From assembly GCF_041379945.2 (NCBI RefSeq), contig NZ_JBFTXJ020000004.1, positions 62,001 through 126,000 on the forward strand: a stretch of DNA of 64,000 nt, given 5' to 3'. The translations under genes and the position numbers were made by a program. The notes beneath the pieces are model-generated. The model made no database searches. It had not been told where the DNA came from and was given only the letters and a program-made list of their open reading frames with translations. Shown piece by piece: positions 52,810 to 62,814 of the stretch. Source of the DNA: Aneurinibacillus sp. REN35. GTDB taxonomy: Bacteria > Bacillota > Bacilli > Aneurinibacillales > Aneurinibacillaceae. Positions within the stretch are counted from its first letter, which is position 1; every line of letters starts with the position of its first letter.

Positions 52810-53817
52810 TTACTCGTCTTCTTTTTCTTTGTCCTCTTCCATTTCCTTTTCAATGGAAGTAGCAAACAGCGCATGCACGAATTGTTCCGCATTAAACGGC
52901 TGTAAATCATCCATCTTCTCACCAAGACCCACATACTTTACCGGCACCTGCAGTTCATTGCGAATCGCAATAACGATCCCGCCTTTGGCTGTGCCGTCCA
53001 GTTTGGTCAGCACAAGGCCCGACAACTCGGCCGATTGACTGAATGCCTTCGCCTGACTAAGCGCATTCTGTCCGGTAGTGGCATCAAGCACAAGCAATGT
53101 CTCATGCGGTCCGTCCGGAATTTCACGAGAGATGACCCGTCTGATCTTAGCAAGCTCTTCCATAAGGTTTACTTTGTTCTGCAGACGACCGGCCGTATCA
53201 CATAATAACACATCCGCTTTTCTTGCTTTTGCGGTATGGATGCCGTCATAGATGACTGCCGCCGGATCTGATCCCTGCTGCTGCCTGACGACTTCTACAC
53301 CCACGCGCTCCCCCCATACTTCAAGCTGGTCGATAGCACCTGCCCGAAACGTATCACCTGCTGCTAGAAGCACCTTTTTGCCCTGGCCTTTAAACATATG
53401 GGCCATCTTGCCGATGGTTGTTGTTTTTCCGACGCCATTAACACCGACAAAAAGAATGACATTCAGGCGACCGTCCTCTATATTCAGCGACGTATCCTCG
53501 TCCTTCTCCTGCAGCAAACCAACCAGTTTTTCTGAAAGAATGGGCTGCAACTCAAGCGCATTCTCAATTTTTTGCTTACGGGCTTCGCTGCGGAGCTCGT
53601 CCACTAACTCCATTACGGTATTTACTCCCACATCGGCAGAAATCAGAATATCTTCTAGCTCTTCATAAAAGTCTTCATCAATACGCTTGTAGCGGCGAAC
53701 CAAGTCTTCCACACGTTCAAATGCACCGCGCGTTTTTGTGAGACCCTCTTTAAACTTAGTTGTGATTGTTTCAGTCTGGCCTGATATTTTCTCTTTTAGC
53801 TTTTTAAAGAAACTCAT
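52810..53817 (-). CDS. ftsY: Signal recognition particle receptor FtsY
   Basis: Membrane-associated GTPase that receives the SRP. The 335 residues have a short N-terminal amphipathic part, the four-helix N domain, and the G domain with GVNGVGKTTTIGKMA (P-loop from residue 125), AGDTFRAGAIDQLEVWGE, DTAGRLQ and TKLDGTAKGG. The acidic A domain found in Gram-negatives is absent, as usual in Bacillales. It begins 25 bases after smc. Confidence 0.96.
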   Translation of the reverse strand: MSFFKKLKEKISGQTETITTKFKEGLTKTRGAFERVEDLVRRYKRIDEDFYEELEDILISADVGVNTVMELVDELRSEARKQKIENALELQPILSEKLVGLLQEKDEDTSLNIEDGRLNVILFVGVNGVGKTTTIGKMAHMFKGQGKKVLLAAGDTFRAGAIDQLEVWGERVGVEVVRQQQGSDPAAVIYDGIHTAKARKADVLLCDTAGRLQNKVNLMEELAKIRRVISREIPDGPHETLLVLDATTGQNALSQAKAFSQSAELSGLVLTKLDGTAKGGIVIAIRNELQVPVKYVGLGEKMDDLQPFNAEQFVHALFATSIEKEMEEDKEKEDE

Positions 53818-53842
53818 CTCTTGCTTCCCTTCCTCCTGAGAT

Positions 53843-56800
53843 TTATGACACCATGATCTCGTCCTCTAAACGAACCGAGACAAGCTTGGAGACGCCGGAC
53901 TCCTGCATGGTCACCCCATACAGAACATCAGCCCCTTCCATTGTACCGCGCCGGTGCGTAACGACAATGAACTGCGTATTTGCACAAAACTCCCGCAAAT
54001 ATTGGGAGAAACGGCTGACATTTGCCTCATCAAGCGCCGCCTCTACCTCATCAAGCACACAAAACGGTACAGGCTTAACACGAAGGATGGAGAACAGCAG
54101 CGCAATGGCTGTAAGGGCCTTTTCACCACCGGATAGAAGCGCTAAATACTGGAGCTTCTTCCCTGGGGGCTGCGCCACGATCTCAATACCTGTCTCAAGC
54201 ATGTTATCGGGATTGGACAATTGCAGGTCTGCACGTCCGCCGCCGAAGAGCTGTGTGAAAACAACTTGGAATTGCTCACGAATCGCCTCAAACACTTCCT
54301 TGAAGCGGCGCGACATCTCCGCTTCAATATCACCAATCACCTGATAAAGTGTCGCTTTGGCTTCACTCAAATCACGATGTTGTGAAAGCAAAAACTGCTG
54401 ACGTTCATGCAATCGCTCATATTCCTGAATAGAACCGGTATTCACTGTGCCAAGCGCAGCGATCTGCTGTTTGATTCCTTTGACGATCGAAGATGCCTCT
54501 TCGACATCATCTGGCAGCGAGTAGGTGGCTTTCGCCATCTCATAGCTTAACTCGTACTCTTCACGCAGCTTATGCAGCAGGTTATCAAGTTCCACATCCA
54601 TCCGCTCTATTCTAACTTCATATTTATGCAGATGATCTTCAATCTCTTTGAGCTGGCGGCGTAATTCCTTCACTTCCGCCTCCTGCTGTGCCAGCAGGGC
54701 CTGGATCTCTTGGCGTTTCTTACGCTGCTCCTGAATATGAACGCTGTATTGCTCTTTCTTTGCGCGCAGTGTCCGAATTTCCTCGTCAAGCTTCTCTTCT
54801 TCCTCATCGCTTCCCGCCCGATCGGAATCAAGCAACAATAAAGCTTTTGTCATTTTCTCAAGCTCTGCGCTCAGCTCTGCCAATTCCTTTGTAAGACGAT
54901 TATATTCGGATTGTCGGGCTTCATATTGCTCTTTGCGGGTAGCAAGCTGCACCTTCAACTCGGTGATTCGAGCGTTGAGCGCTTCTTTGCTTGTTTCCTT
55001 CTCTTTTTTGCTCTGTTCAGCAGTGTCAATCTCCTGCTGCTTCTCCTGCTCTGCAATCGCAAGTTCTTCTAGTTCTTCCTCAAGTACATCGATGCGATGC
55101 TTAGCTTGCTCACGCTCTTTATCAAGCACAGCCTGATCCTGTTCGAAGAATTCCCAACGCTCGGCAATGGTTCTCTCCGAGTGGTCAAGCTCACGCAGCA
55201 ACCCCTTTACCTCTTGTTCTCGCAGACGAAGCGCTTCGCCGGCTGAGCGCATCTCTTCCTGCCTGCGTTCCCAATCCTCCTGCGCATGCGCCAACGTCTC
55301 AAGCCGTGTATACACCTCTTCATTTATTTGTTTTTGACGCGCGATTTCTTCTTCAAGCTGCTCAAGCTGTCTGCCCCGTCCCAACAATTGATTGGACTTC
55401 TGCTGCACCGATCCACCGCTCATTGAGCCGCCGGGATTTACAACATCACCTTCAATTGTTACAATCCGGTAGCGATAGTTCAGTACGCGGGCAACAGCAT
55501 TAGCCTGCTCTAGCGTTTCTGTAACAATCACACTGCCTAATAAATTGTACATAATGGAGCGATATTGCTCCTCGTACGTAACAAGCTCTGCCGCTATCCC
55601 AACTACACCGGTCATTTCTATGATTCGTGTACGATCTCCCGCAGCTAGCTGCCGGGGTTTAATCACATCCATAGGCAGAAAGGTAGCACGTCCGGCACGA
55701 CGCTGTTTCAAAAGTCCAATCGCCTGACGTCCGACCGATTCATTGGCAACGACCACATGCTGTAAGGCACCGCCTAAAGCGATCTCAATGGCTGTCTCAT
55801 ACTTCTTCTCTACCGAGATCAGCTCCGCTACGGCGCCTTCCACACCGGAAAACCCTTGTTCGCGCGCCCGTAAAATTTCTTTTACTCCCTGCATAAAGCC
55901 TGAGAAATCTGCCTGCATCTCCTTAATCACATCACGCCGCGAGAGCAGTCCATTTAATTTATGCTCGCCTTCACGCAGCGCTTCGAGCCAGCGCGTTTTC
56001 TGCTCGCCCTGTTCTTTTTGCGCCGCCACCTGGCGTTTGAATTCTTCAATGCTTTCCGCCAGTTGTGCCGATACTTGATGCAGCTCATGCTCCAATTCTT
56101 TTCTGCGATTTGTTGCATGTTCTTTTTGCTCGATCAACTGCTGATTGCTCAGTGCAAGGCGTTCACGACGCTGTCCATTTGTCTCGATCAACTGTTGGTA
56201 ATGGCGAATTTCATTGCGCATAGAAGCCATCTGGTTAAGAATGTCAAAGTAATCGGCCTTCAGCCGTTCGATATCGCTATCTGTAAACTTGGCCAGATTC
56301 ATATAACGCTTTTGCTCAAGGTGCAATTCCTTCTCAAGAGCGGCTGTTTCTATGCGGGCTGTTTCCACTTGTGTCTCCGCTTCTTTCGTCTGCTTGCGCA
56401 GCGCATCCTGCTTCTCACTCATCGCTACAGCCTGACCGTGGGCGTCTTGTTTGTTTTTGCTGTAATTTCGGAGACGCTCACGCAATACCTCGCGTACGCC
56501 TTCCTTCTTTTCTGCCTCTTCGGTTACATCCAGCAAGCGCTGTTGCAGATCTTCTACTACTTGATCCTGTTCGCTCGCGAATGCACGTAGATCCGCTGTT
56601 TTTGCATCCAATCGGTTAATTGCAGTAGCGCGTTCAACCTGCTCACTCCTGCGCTGCTCCACGCGTTCTTTCATCTGCTCCCATTCCGCGTGCAGCAAGT
56701 CAAATTGTTTGACATATAGGCCAATTTCGTGTTCGGCAAGCGTCTCTTTCAACGATAAGTATGTGCGTGCCTTCTCCGCCTGTTCGGCAAGGGGATGAAT

Positions 56801-57403
56801 TTGCTCTTCCATCTCACTCATTATATCCAGTACACGTACTAGATTTTGTTCCGTCTCATCAAGTTTTTTAACCGCTTCTTTTTTTCTTGCCTTGTATTTG
56901 ACAATACCTGCGGCTTCTTCAAACAGCGCGCGGCGATCCTCTGAACGCGTGCTGAGAATTTCTTCGATTCTGCCCTGACCGATAACGGAATATGCTTCTT
57001 TTCCAACCCCTGTATCCATGAACAATTCAACAATATCGCGTAGACGGCAGCTCTGCCGATTGATGTAATATTCACTATCACCCGAGCGGTATACACGACG
57101 GGTAACGGTAATTTCCGAAAAATCCATTTTGATTTTCTGATCCGTATTATCAAGTGTTAGTGATACTTCACAAAAGTTTACTGGCTTGCGTGAGTCACTG
57201 CCTGAGAAGATGATATCTTCCATCTTCGATCCACGCAGAGATTTGGCGCTTTGCTCGCCAAGCACCCAACGGATCGCATCTGAAATATTGCTTTTTCCGC
57301 TGCCATTCGGACCGACAACAGCCGTTACGCCAGGAACAAATGAAAGTTCCGTGCGGTCAGCGAATGATTTAAATCCTGTAATTTCGAGGCGCTTTAAATA
57401 CAT
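53843..57403 (-). CDS. smc: Chromosome partition protein SMC
   Basis: Core ATPase of the Smc-ScpAB condensin. The 1186 residues follow the canonical plan: Walker A GPNGSGKSN (31-39), long coiled coil, a hinge near 500-680 with glycine-rich strands (NPGGSMSGGSVQQKS), second coiled coil, and the C-terminal LLSGGEKALTAIALLFSIL signature with Walker B FCVLDEVEAALDEAN. The ATG at 57403 gives MYLKRLEITGFKSF, aligning with B. subtilis; an ATG five codons upstream has a site too close. It leads smc-ftsY. Confidence 0.96.
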   Translation of the reverse strand: MYLKRLEITGFKSFADRTELSFVPGVTAVVGPNGSGKSNISDAIRWVLGEQSAKSLRGSKMEDIIFSGSDSRKPVNFCEVSLTLDNTDQKIKMDFSEITVTRRVYRSGDSEYYINRQSCRLRDIVELFMDTGVGKEAYSVIGQGRIEEILSTRSEDRRALFEEAAGIVKYKARKKEAVKKLDETEQNLVRVLDIMSEMEEQIHPLAEQAEKARTYLSLKETLAEHEIGLYVKQFDLLHAEWEQMKERVEQRRSEQVERATAINRLDAKTADLRAFASEQDQVVEDLQQRLLDVTEEAEKKEGVREVLRERLRNYSKNKQDAHGQAVAMSEKQDALRKQTKEAETQVETARIETAALEKELHLEQKRYMNLAKFTDSDIERLKADYFDILNQMASMRNEIRHYQQLIETNGQRRERLALSNQQLIEQKEHATNRRKELEHELHQVSAQLAESIEEFKRQVAAQKEQGEQKTRWLEALREGEHKLNGLLSRRDVIKEMQADFSGFMQGVKEILRAREQGFSGVEGAVAELISVEKKYETAIEIALGGALQHVVVANESVGRQAIGLLKQRRAGRATFLPMDVIKPRQLAAGDRTRIIEMTGVVGIAAELVTYEEQYRSIMYNLLGSVIVTETLEQANAVARVLNYRYRIVTIEGDVVNPGGSMSGGSVQQKSNQLLGRGRQLEQLEEEIARQKQINEEVYTRLETLAHAQEDWERRQEEMRSAGEALRLREQEVKGLLRELDHSERTIAERWEFFEQDQAVLDKEREQAKHRIDVLEEELEELAIAEQEKQQEIDTAEQSKKEKETSKEALNARITELKVQLATRKEQYEARQSEYNRLTKELAELSAELEKMTKALLLLDSDRAGSDEEEEKLDEEIRTLRAKKEQYSVHIQEQRKKRQEIQALLAQQEAEVKELRRQLKEIEDHLHKYEVRIERMDVELDNLLHKLREEYELSYEMAKATYSLPDDVEEASSIVKGIKQQIAALGTVNTGSIQEYERLHERQQFLLSQHRDLSEAKATLYQVIGDIEAEMSRRFKEVFEAIREQFQVVFTQLFGGGRADLQLSNPDNMLETGIEIVAQPPGKKLQYLALLSGGEKALTAIALLFSILRVKPVPFCVLDEVEAALDEANVSRFSQYLREFCANTQFIVVTHRRGTMEGADVLYGVTMQESGVSKLVSVRLEDEIMVS

Positions 57404-57475
57404 AGACTCGCTCCCCATCCTCCCTTACTGCCGTCTGGGTCAACAGCGATCCACCGTACGGCTTTCTCATATAAG

Positions 57476-57504
57476 AATGTATCACTGTCTTAGTGGGATG
57501 TCAC
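57476..57504 (-). promoter_or_regulatory. Candidate promoter for smc-ftsY
   Basis: GTGACA and TACATT on the minus strand are 17 bases apart, about 73 bases before the smc start codon. The -35 has one and the -10 two mismatches. Confidence 0.4.
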
Positions 57505-57555
57505 TATCCAACCGACTCCCTGCATCGACAGGCGTGCTGCATAAATAAAACGACA

Positions 57556-57624
57556 AAAAACGAGGCGCTGGCGAAACCGGCGAGGATGTCCATCCCAAGC
57601 CGGGGTCCAGACTGCCTCGTTTTT
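57556..57624 (-). terminator. Long imperfect hairpin with U-run between the radical-SAM gene and smc
   Basis: An 11-bp outer stem (57556-57566 with 57614-57624) encloses further matching blocks (CTGG/CCAG, CCGGC/GCCGG, GGAT/ATCC), so the 69 bases can form one extended hairpin. On the minus strand the end runs into six Ts. It is a probable terminator for the fab-rnc-radical-SAM unit, but it is much longer than the other terminators in the window and may be a mobile-type repeat or structured RNA. Confidence 0.55.
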
Positions 57625-57668
57625 CCCCGTTTCAGATCGGCCGCATGACCAGATGCCATATGGCGTGC

Positions 57669-58739
57669 TTATAAATCAGCAAAAGCGATGGAATGAGCCA
57701 GCTCCCCCCCTATACGAAAACACATCTGTTGACGCGGAAGCGCTCTATCCAACGCAAGTGAAACATGCGTTCCTCGTTCCGCGCACGAGGAAACAACCTG
57801 TCTCCAGCTCTCTCCCTTACGGCCGCGCAGAGCGGTTTCATCTGCCGGATGAATCGCAACTTCTAGCCGATCGGATGTCTTAGATTCCATCCATTCCATC
57901 ATTCGCTTCAGCAAACGGCGAAACAACTCTTCTTCTACCAATTGACGAAACGAAGGATGGAACGGGCCGGCAAGCACCGTGCCTTCGCCGCGCAAATCGT
58001 CTGAAGCGTGCAGTCCCATGCGTATCACAGGAATTCCCGCCTTCAAAAGCGGAAGCCACATCGCAGCTGTCCATGCAACCGCCTCATTGATTGAAAGAGG
58101 TTTGTACTGATGTGTTGCATACAACCACTCAAGTTCCGTTCCAGCAATAACGAGCGCCGGATAAATCCTGGTAAAATCAGGAGAAAGACGTACAATTTCT
58201 TTTGCTGTGCGCACGCTTTTCTCAAGCGTATCAAAAGGCAGCCCAGGAAGAACCTGCAGCCCTAGCCGGACGGATGGATATTGACGGATAGTCTCTACCG
58301 CCTGATGAACATCTGCGGCTGTATGTCCGCGTTTGGACATGGCCAACACCTCATCATCAAGCGATTGACAGCCTAGTTCTACCGTTGTTACGCCATACGA
58401 TAGCAAATACTCCATAATATGAGGAGCGATGTAGTCAGGACGTGTTGATAAGCGAATGCCCTGTACCAGTCCTGCTTGAACATATTCTTGTGCCACCGAT
58501 AAAAGCATGGTCTGATACCCGCGCGGCAAACCGGTAAAGCTGCCTCCAAAAAAAGAAATTTCCGCTTCCTGTTCTGGATGGACGGTGGACAATTGATCAT
58601 CAATTGATTGGCGCACCGCAGCTTCTGTCAGCCGCTCTTCCCGCTTTTGACCTGTAATGCGCGACTGATTGCAGAACACACAGTCTTTCGGGCAGCCTTG
58701 ATGCGGAACGAACAGCGCGATATTCACATGCCGTTTCAT
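57669..58739 (-). CDS. Radical SAM protein (Elp3/oxygen-independent coproporphyrinogen oxidase-like), substrate unknown
   Basis: A 356-residue radical S-adenosylmethionine enzyme. The iron-sulfur cluster motif is CPKDCVFCNQ near residue 16, followed by SFFGGSFTGLPRGYQ (the GGE-like SAM site), RLSTRPDYI and VELGCQSLDDEVLAMSKRGH. These patterns are of the Elp3/YhcC branch. The C-terminal third is unusual and has no known domain I can name. It starts 11 bases after the rnc stop and is probably co-transcribed with it. It occurs at this place in several Firmicutes. The substrate is unknown. Confidence 0.85.
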   Translation of the reverse strand: MKRHVNIALFVPHQGCPKDCVFCNQSRITGQKREERLTEAAVRQSIDDQLSTVHPEQEAEISFFGGSFTGLPRGYQTMLLSVAQEYVQAGLVQGIRLSTRPDYIAPHIMEYLLSYGVTTVELGCQSLDDEVLAMSKRGHTAADVHQAVETIRQYPSVRLGLQVLPGLPFDTLEKSVRTAKEIVRLSPDFTRIYPALVIAGTELEWLYATHQYKPLSINEAVAWTAAMWLPLLKAGIPVIRMGLHASDDLRGEGTVLAGPFHPSFRQLVEEELFRRLLKRMMEWMESKTSDRLEVAIHPADETALRGRKGESWRQVVSSCAERGTHVSLALDRALPRQQMCFRIGGELAHSIAFADL

Positions 58740-58749
58740 AACGTTTCCA

Positions 58750-59463
58750 TCACCCTCGCTGTTTTACTACAAGCTGCTTCATCGCCATGGCGGCCGCATG
58801 CTGTTCAGCCTCTTTTTTCGATCGGCCTGTTCCCTGGCCAAGCACATTACCGTTTAACAGGACTTCTGAGACAAATTCACGGCTATGAGCAGGACCTCTC
58901 TCCTGTACAATCCGATATTGAATTTCTCCTAAACCATCACGTTGTACAAATTCCTGTAGTTGGCTTTTGTAATCCGTAACCCGTGTAAACTCACCATTGT
59001 TAATCCGCGGATATACATACCGCTCAAGAAAGCGGAATACAGGCTCCAAGCCTTGATCAAGATACAATGCACCAATAAATGCTTCAAATACGTCTGCAAG
59101 CAGGGCCGGACGAAGCCTGCCTCCAGTCAATTCTTCCCCTTTGCCCAGAAGGATAAATTGTCCGAATTTGAGCTGATTAGCAAACATCACAAGCGAAGGT
59201 TCGCACACAATTGCAGCTCGCAGCTTAGTCAGCTCTCCTTCAGACATTTTCGGAAAATGAGTATATAAAAATTGGGAGACTGTTAACTCCAGCACCGCGT
59301 CGCCGAGAAATTCCAGGCGCTCATTGTCCTGGAACAGCTTACCGCGGTGCTCATTTACATAAGAAGAATGTGTAAATGCCTGACGGAGAAGTTTTTCATT
59401 TTTGAAGCGAATCCCAACTTCTTTTTGGAATCCTGCGAAATCCACTGCCTTATTCACCACCAC
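58750..59463 (-). CDS. rnc: Ribonuclease III Rnc
   Basis: Double-strand-specific endoribonuclease that processes rRNA and mRNA. The catalytic domain has [21 protein letters not shown] (signature) and [21 protein letters not shown]; the C-terminal double-stranded-RNA-binding domain covers about 160-232 with [19 protein letters not shown]. The start is ambiguous: GTG codons at 59463, 59460 and 59457 have no good ribosome site, and a GTG at 59442 has GGTGGTG. It follows fabF by seven bases. Confidence 0.94.
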   Translation of the reverse strand: MVVNKAVDFAGFQKEVGIRFKNEKLLRQAFTHSSYVNEHRGKLFQDNERLEFLGDAVLELTVSQFLYTHFPKMSEGELTKLRAAIVCEPSLVMFANQLKFGQFILLGKGEELTGGRLRPALLADVFEAFIGALYLDQGLEPVFRFLERYVYPRINNGEFTRVTDYKSQLQEFVQRDGLGEIQYRIVQERGPAHSREFVSEVLLNGNVLGQGTGRSKKEAEQHAAAMAMKQLVVKQRG

Positions 59464-59470
59464 AAATATA

Positions 59471-60712
59471 TCAATCTACATACTTTTTAAAGATAATGGT
59501 TGCATTATGTCCACCAAAGCCAAGGGAATTAGACATCGCTACGTTAACGTCCATTTTTCTTGCTTCATTCGGCACATAGTCAAGATCACATTCTGGGTCC
59601 GGCGTCTCATAGTTCGTTGTTGGCGGTACGATCTGATCGCGCAACGCTAGTACACAAGCAACCGCCTCAATTCCCCCAGCGGCACCGAGCAAGTGACCCG
59701 TCATCGACTTGGTTGAGCTAATGGCTACTTTGTATGCATGCTCGCCAAAGGCTTTTTTAATGGCCATTGTTTCAAAGCTGTCATTGTATGGCGTGGACGT
59801 TCCATGCGCATTAATATAGCTTACATCTTCTGGCTTAAGCTCGGCGTCCTTCAATGCTGCGCCCATTGCACGCGCCGCCCCTTCACCACCCGGAGCTGGC
59901 TGGGTCAAATGGTAGGCGTCTGCACTCATGCCATATCCGACGATTTCAGCGAGAATGGTTGCACCACGCTTCTTAGCATGCTCAAGAGACTCAAGGACAA
60001 TTACGCCCGCGCCTTCCCCCATAACAAATCCGTCACGATCCTTATCAAATGGACGGCTTGCTTTTTGCGGTTCATCATTGCGTGAAGACAGCGCCTTCGC
60101 ATTGGAAAAACCCGCAACAGCCATCGGACGAACAGATGCTTCTGTTCCGCCTGTGATCATCACATCGGCAATACCGCGTTCGATAATCTTGAAGGCATCT
60201 CCGATAGAGTGAGTCGCACTCGCACACGCTGTAATAGCGGCACTGTTTGGACCTTTGGCACCCAGGGTAATGGATACCTGACCCGATGCCATGTTAGCGA
60301 TCATCATCGGTACAAAGAACGGACTCACACGACGAGGTCCCTTTTCCATCAAAAGGGTATGCTGTTCCTCCCATGTACCCAGGCCGCCAATGCCTGAACC
60401 GATGTATACACCTGTAGCTTCCGCATTCTCCGGTGTAATCTCTAGCTTGGCATTCTCTACAGCCATTTTTGCCGCCGCAATCGCAAACTGCACAAAACGA
60501 TCCGTACGCTTAATTTCTTTCTTCTCCATGTAATCCTCTGGGTTGAAGCCTTTTACTTCCGCTGCAATCTTCGTTGGATACGCTTCCGTATCAAATGCTG
60601 TAATATAATCAACACCGGACTTGCCTGTAAGCAGACCATCCCAGAAAAGCTTTGCATCATTGCCAAGCGGTGTGATCGCTCCCACACCTGTTACAACTAC
60701 GCGATTTTTCAT
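59471..60712 (-). CDS. fabF: 3-oxoacyl-ACP synthase II FabF
   Basis: Elongating condensing enzyme of type II fatty acid synthesis. The active cysteine is C163 in TACASATHS, with H303 ([10 protein letters not shown]) and H340 ([11 protein letters not shown]) completing the triad. The ATG at 60712 has GAGGTGA upstream, giving 413 residues; the frame continues upstream but that part would cover the hairpin. In B. subtilis fabF sits with fabH elsewhere on the chromosome; here both are in the plsX cluster. Confidence 0.95.
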   Translation of the reverse strand: MKNRVVVTGVGAITPLGNDAKLFWDGLLTGKSGVDYITAFDTEAYPTKIAAEVKGFNPEDYMEKKEIKRTDRFVQFAIAAAKMAVENAKLEITPENAEATGVYIGSGIGGLGTWEEQHTLLMEKGPRRVSPFFVPMMIANMASGQVSITLGAKGPNSAAITACASATHSIGDAFKIIERGIADVMITGGTEASVRPMAVAGFSNAKALSSRNDEPQKASRPFDKDRDGFVMGEGAGVIVLESLEHAKKRGATILAEIVGYGMSADAYHLTQPAPGGEGAARAMGAALKDAELKPEDVSYINAHGTSTPYNDSFETMAIKKAFGEHAYKVAISSTKSMTGHLLGAAGGIEAVACVLALRDQIVPPTTNYETPDPECDLDYVPNEARKMDVNVAMSNSLGFGGHNATIIFKKYVD

Positions 60713-60781
60713 CGTTTCACCTCGAGATAGAATAACGGTTCTTATGTGATGCGAAACAGTACAACAACCCACAATGAGGAG

Positions 60782-60809
60782 AAAGTCCCGCATACATATA
60801 CGGGACTTT
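60782..60809 (-). other. Hairpin between acpP and fabF
   Basis: A perfect 9-bp stem (60782-60790 with 60801-60809) with a ten-base loop lies 22 bases after the acpP stop. The minus strand continues CTCCTC after TTT, so there is no real U-run. It may reduce read-through or protect the abundant acpP mRNA from degradation. Confidence 0.5.
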
Positions 60810-60830
60810 TCCTGAAGCTGCGCATGTTTA

Positions 60831-61064
60831 TTACTTGTGGGCTTCTATGTATTTGATTACATCACCCACAGTCGTGATTTTCTCTGCATCTTCGTCAGAA
60901 ATTTCAAGATCGAACTCATCTTCGAGCTCCATCACCAATTCTACGACATCAAGAGAGTCTGCGCCAAGATCGTCTTTGAAAGAAGCTTCTTCTTTGATCT
61001 CAGATTCGTCAACGCCGAGGCGATCCACGATAATTTTCTTTACACGGTCGAATGTCTCTGCCAC
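60831..61064 (-). CDS. acpP: Acyl carrier protein AcpP
   Basis: Carries growing acyl chains on a phosphopantetheine arm. The attachment serine is S37 in [17 protein letters not shown]. The longest frame starts at a GTG at 61073 that lies inside the ribosome site; the GTG at 61064 is six bases after GGAGGTG and gives 77 residues aligning from the first residue with B. subtilis AcpP. It follows fabG by 49 bases. Confidence 0.95.
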   Translation of the reverse strand: MAETFDRVKKIIVDRLGVDESEIKEEASFKDDLGADSLDVVELVMELEDEFDLEISDEDAEKITTVGDVIKYIEAHK

Positions 61065-61113
61065 TGCCTTCACCTCCTCTCAAGCGGTAATCATCTGTCT
61101 ATTATACTTTGTC

Positions 61114-61854
61114 TTACATATACATGCCACCGTCAACATGAAAAACTTGACCCGTAATATAACTCGCTTTTTCTGAAGCGACAAACGAGACGATATCAGC
61201 AATATCCTGCGGTTTTCCGAGGCGTCCAAGCGGTATTTGAGAGAGCAGGGATTCCTTCGTATCATCTCCAAGAATAGATGTCATATCCGTTTCAATGAAT
61301 CCTGGAGCTACCGCATTTATGGTAATACCGCGGCTCGCTAACTCGCGAGCCACCGACTTGGTCATCCCGATAACTCCTGCTTTTGCGGCTACGTAATTCG
61401 CCTGACCTGGATTTCCCATTACACCTACTACAGAAGAAATATTGATAATGCGCCCACCGCGTGCTTTCATCATCGGGCGTGTTACTGCTTTTGTACAGTT
61501 AAATACGCCCTTCAGGTTGATTGCGATTACATCATCAAACTCTTCTTCCTTCATGCGCATCAACAGGTTATCGCGGGTAATACCGGCATTATTGACGAGG
61601 ATATCAAGCTTACCCAGCTCATCAATGGTTTGTTTGACCATAGCTTCCGCTTCACCCGCATTTGCCACATTTGCCTGTACAACGATGGCACGGCGGCCAA
61701 GCTTTACAATTTCGTCTGCTACTTCTCGTGCAGCAGCCTCACTTCCGGCATAATTAACCGCCACATCCGCTCCCTGGCTGGCCAGCTCAAGCGCAATCGC
61801 GCGACCAATTCCACGGGACGCACCTGTGACAAGTGCTACTTTTCCTTCTAGCAT
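61114..61854 (-). CDS. fabG: 3-oxoacyl-ACP reductase FabG
   Basis: NADPH-dependent reductase of fatty acid elongation. The short-chain dehydrogenase fold shows the GASRGIG cofactor motif (11-17), NNAGITRD, the catalytic serine near S140/S141, and Y154 and K158 in YVAAK. At 246 residues it is standard. It begins 12 bases after fabD. Confidence 0.96.
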   Translation of the reverse strand: MLEGKVALVTGASRGIGRAIALELASQGADVAVNYAGSEAAAREVADEIVKLGRRAIVVQANVANAGEAEAMVKQTIDELGKLDILVNNAGITRDNLLMRMKEEEFDDVIAINLKGVFNCTKAVTRPMMKARGGRIINISSVVGVMGNPGQANYVAAKAGVIGMTKSVARELASRGITINAVAPGFIETDMTSILGDDTKESLLSQIPLGRLGKPQDIADIVSFVASEKASYITGQVFHVDGGMYM

Positions 61855-61866
61855 ACCCTCTCCCCC

Positions 61867-62814
61867 TTATTCCTGCTCCGCAAGCTGCTCCATTGCTTTT
61901 TCAAGCGTCGGTATATCTTGAATGGCAATCGTTTTAACTTTTCGATCAAGCTTTTTTACCAGACCAGATAAAACCGTTCCCGGGCCGATTTCAATAAACA
62001 GGTCTACACCGGCTTCTAGCATGAAGCGAACGCTGTCCTCCCAAAGAACAGGCGATGCGACTTGTTGAATTAATGCTTCTTTCATATCTTCCTTGGCTTG
62101 GACAGTGTGTGCCGATACGTTCGCTACAACCGCTATCTGAGCATCCTGAATTTCATAGCTGGCAAGCGTATTAGACAGCTTCTTCGCTGCTGGCTCCATC
62201 AACATTGAATGGAACGGACCGCTTACATTGAGTGGAATGACCCGTTTTGCACCGCCGGCCTTCGCCTCATCTCCCGCCTGTGCAACGCCTTGTGCACTGC
62301 CAGAGATAACGATTTGACCAGGACTATTCAAGTTGGCAAGCTGTACCGGGTTTCCTGCCTCTGTAACCTTGCGACATACCTCAGCAAGCGCTTCCCGATC
62401 CATCCCCATAACAGCCGACATTGCACCCTGTCCTGCCGGTACCGCCTCTTCCATATACTCACCGCGCGCACGCACAATTTGTACCGCGTCTGCAAATGAA
62501 AGGGCTTCAGCAGCTACCAGTGCTGAATATTCACCTAGACTGTGGCCTGCCACGTAGTCTGGCGTCACATTTAGCTTTTCTTTTACCACAGCAAGCACGG
62601 CTGTACTCGCTGTCAGAATCGCCGGTTGTGTGTTGGCTGTTAAGCGAAGATCGTCCTCCGGCCCCTTGAAACATAAGGCAGAGAGTGAAAATCCAAGTGC
62701 CTGATCCGCTTGATCGAACACGGCTTTTGCCGCCGCTTCTTTTTCATACAAGTCGGCCCCCATGCCGACATATTGTGATCCCTGTCCGGGAAAAATGAAC
62801 GCAACCTTGCCCAT
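61867..62814 (-). CDS. fabD: Malonyl-CoA:ACP transacylase FabD
   Basis: Loads malonyl units onto ACP. The nucleophile is S92 in GHSLGEYSALVAA and the histidine is H202 in SGPFHSMLM; the N-terminal FIFPGQGSQYVGMG block is present. The ATG at 62814 overlaps the fabH stop by one base (TAATG) and has AAAGGAGGGG upstream, giving 315 residues. Confidence 0.96.
   Translation of the reverse strand: MGKVAFIFPGQGSQYVGMGADLYEKEAAAKAVFDQADQALGFSLSALCFKGPEDDLRLTANTQPAILTASTAVLAVVKEKLNVTPDYVAGHSLGEYSALVAAEALSFADAVQIVRARGEYMEEAVPAGQGAMSAVMGMDREALAEVCRKVTEAGNPVQLANLNSPGQIVISGSAQGVAQAGDEAKAGGAKRVIPLNVSGPFHSMLMEPAAKKLSNTLASYEIQDAQIAVVANVSAHTVQAKEDMKEALIQQVASPVLWEDSVRFMLEAGVDLFIEIGPGTVLSGLVKKLDRKVKTIAIQDIPTLEKAMEQLAEQE

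Noticed and set aside
57653-57883. Plus-strand open frame opposite the end of the radical-SAM gene
   Set aside because: It is antisense to a supported gene, has no ribosome site and no family pattern.
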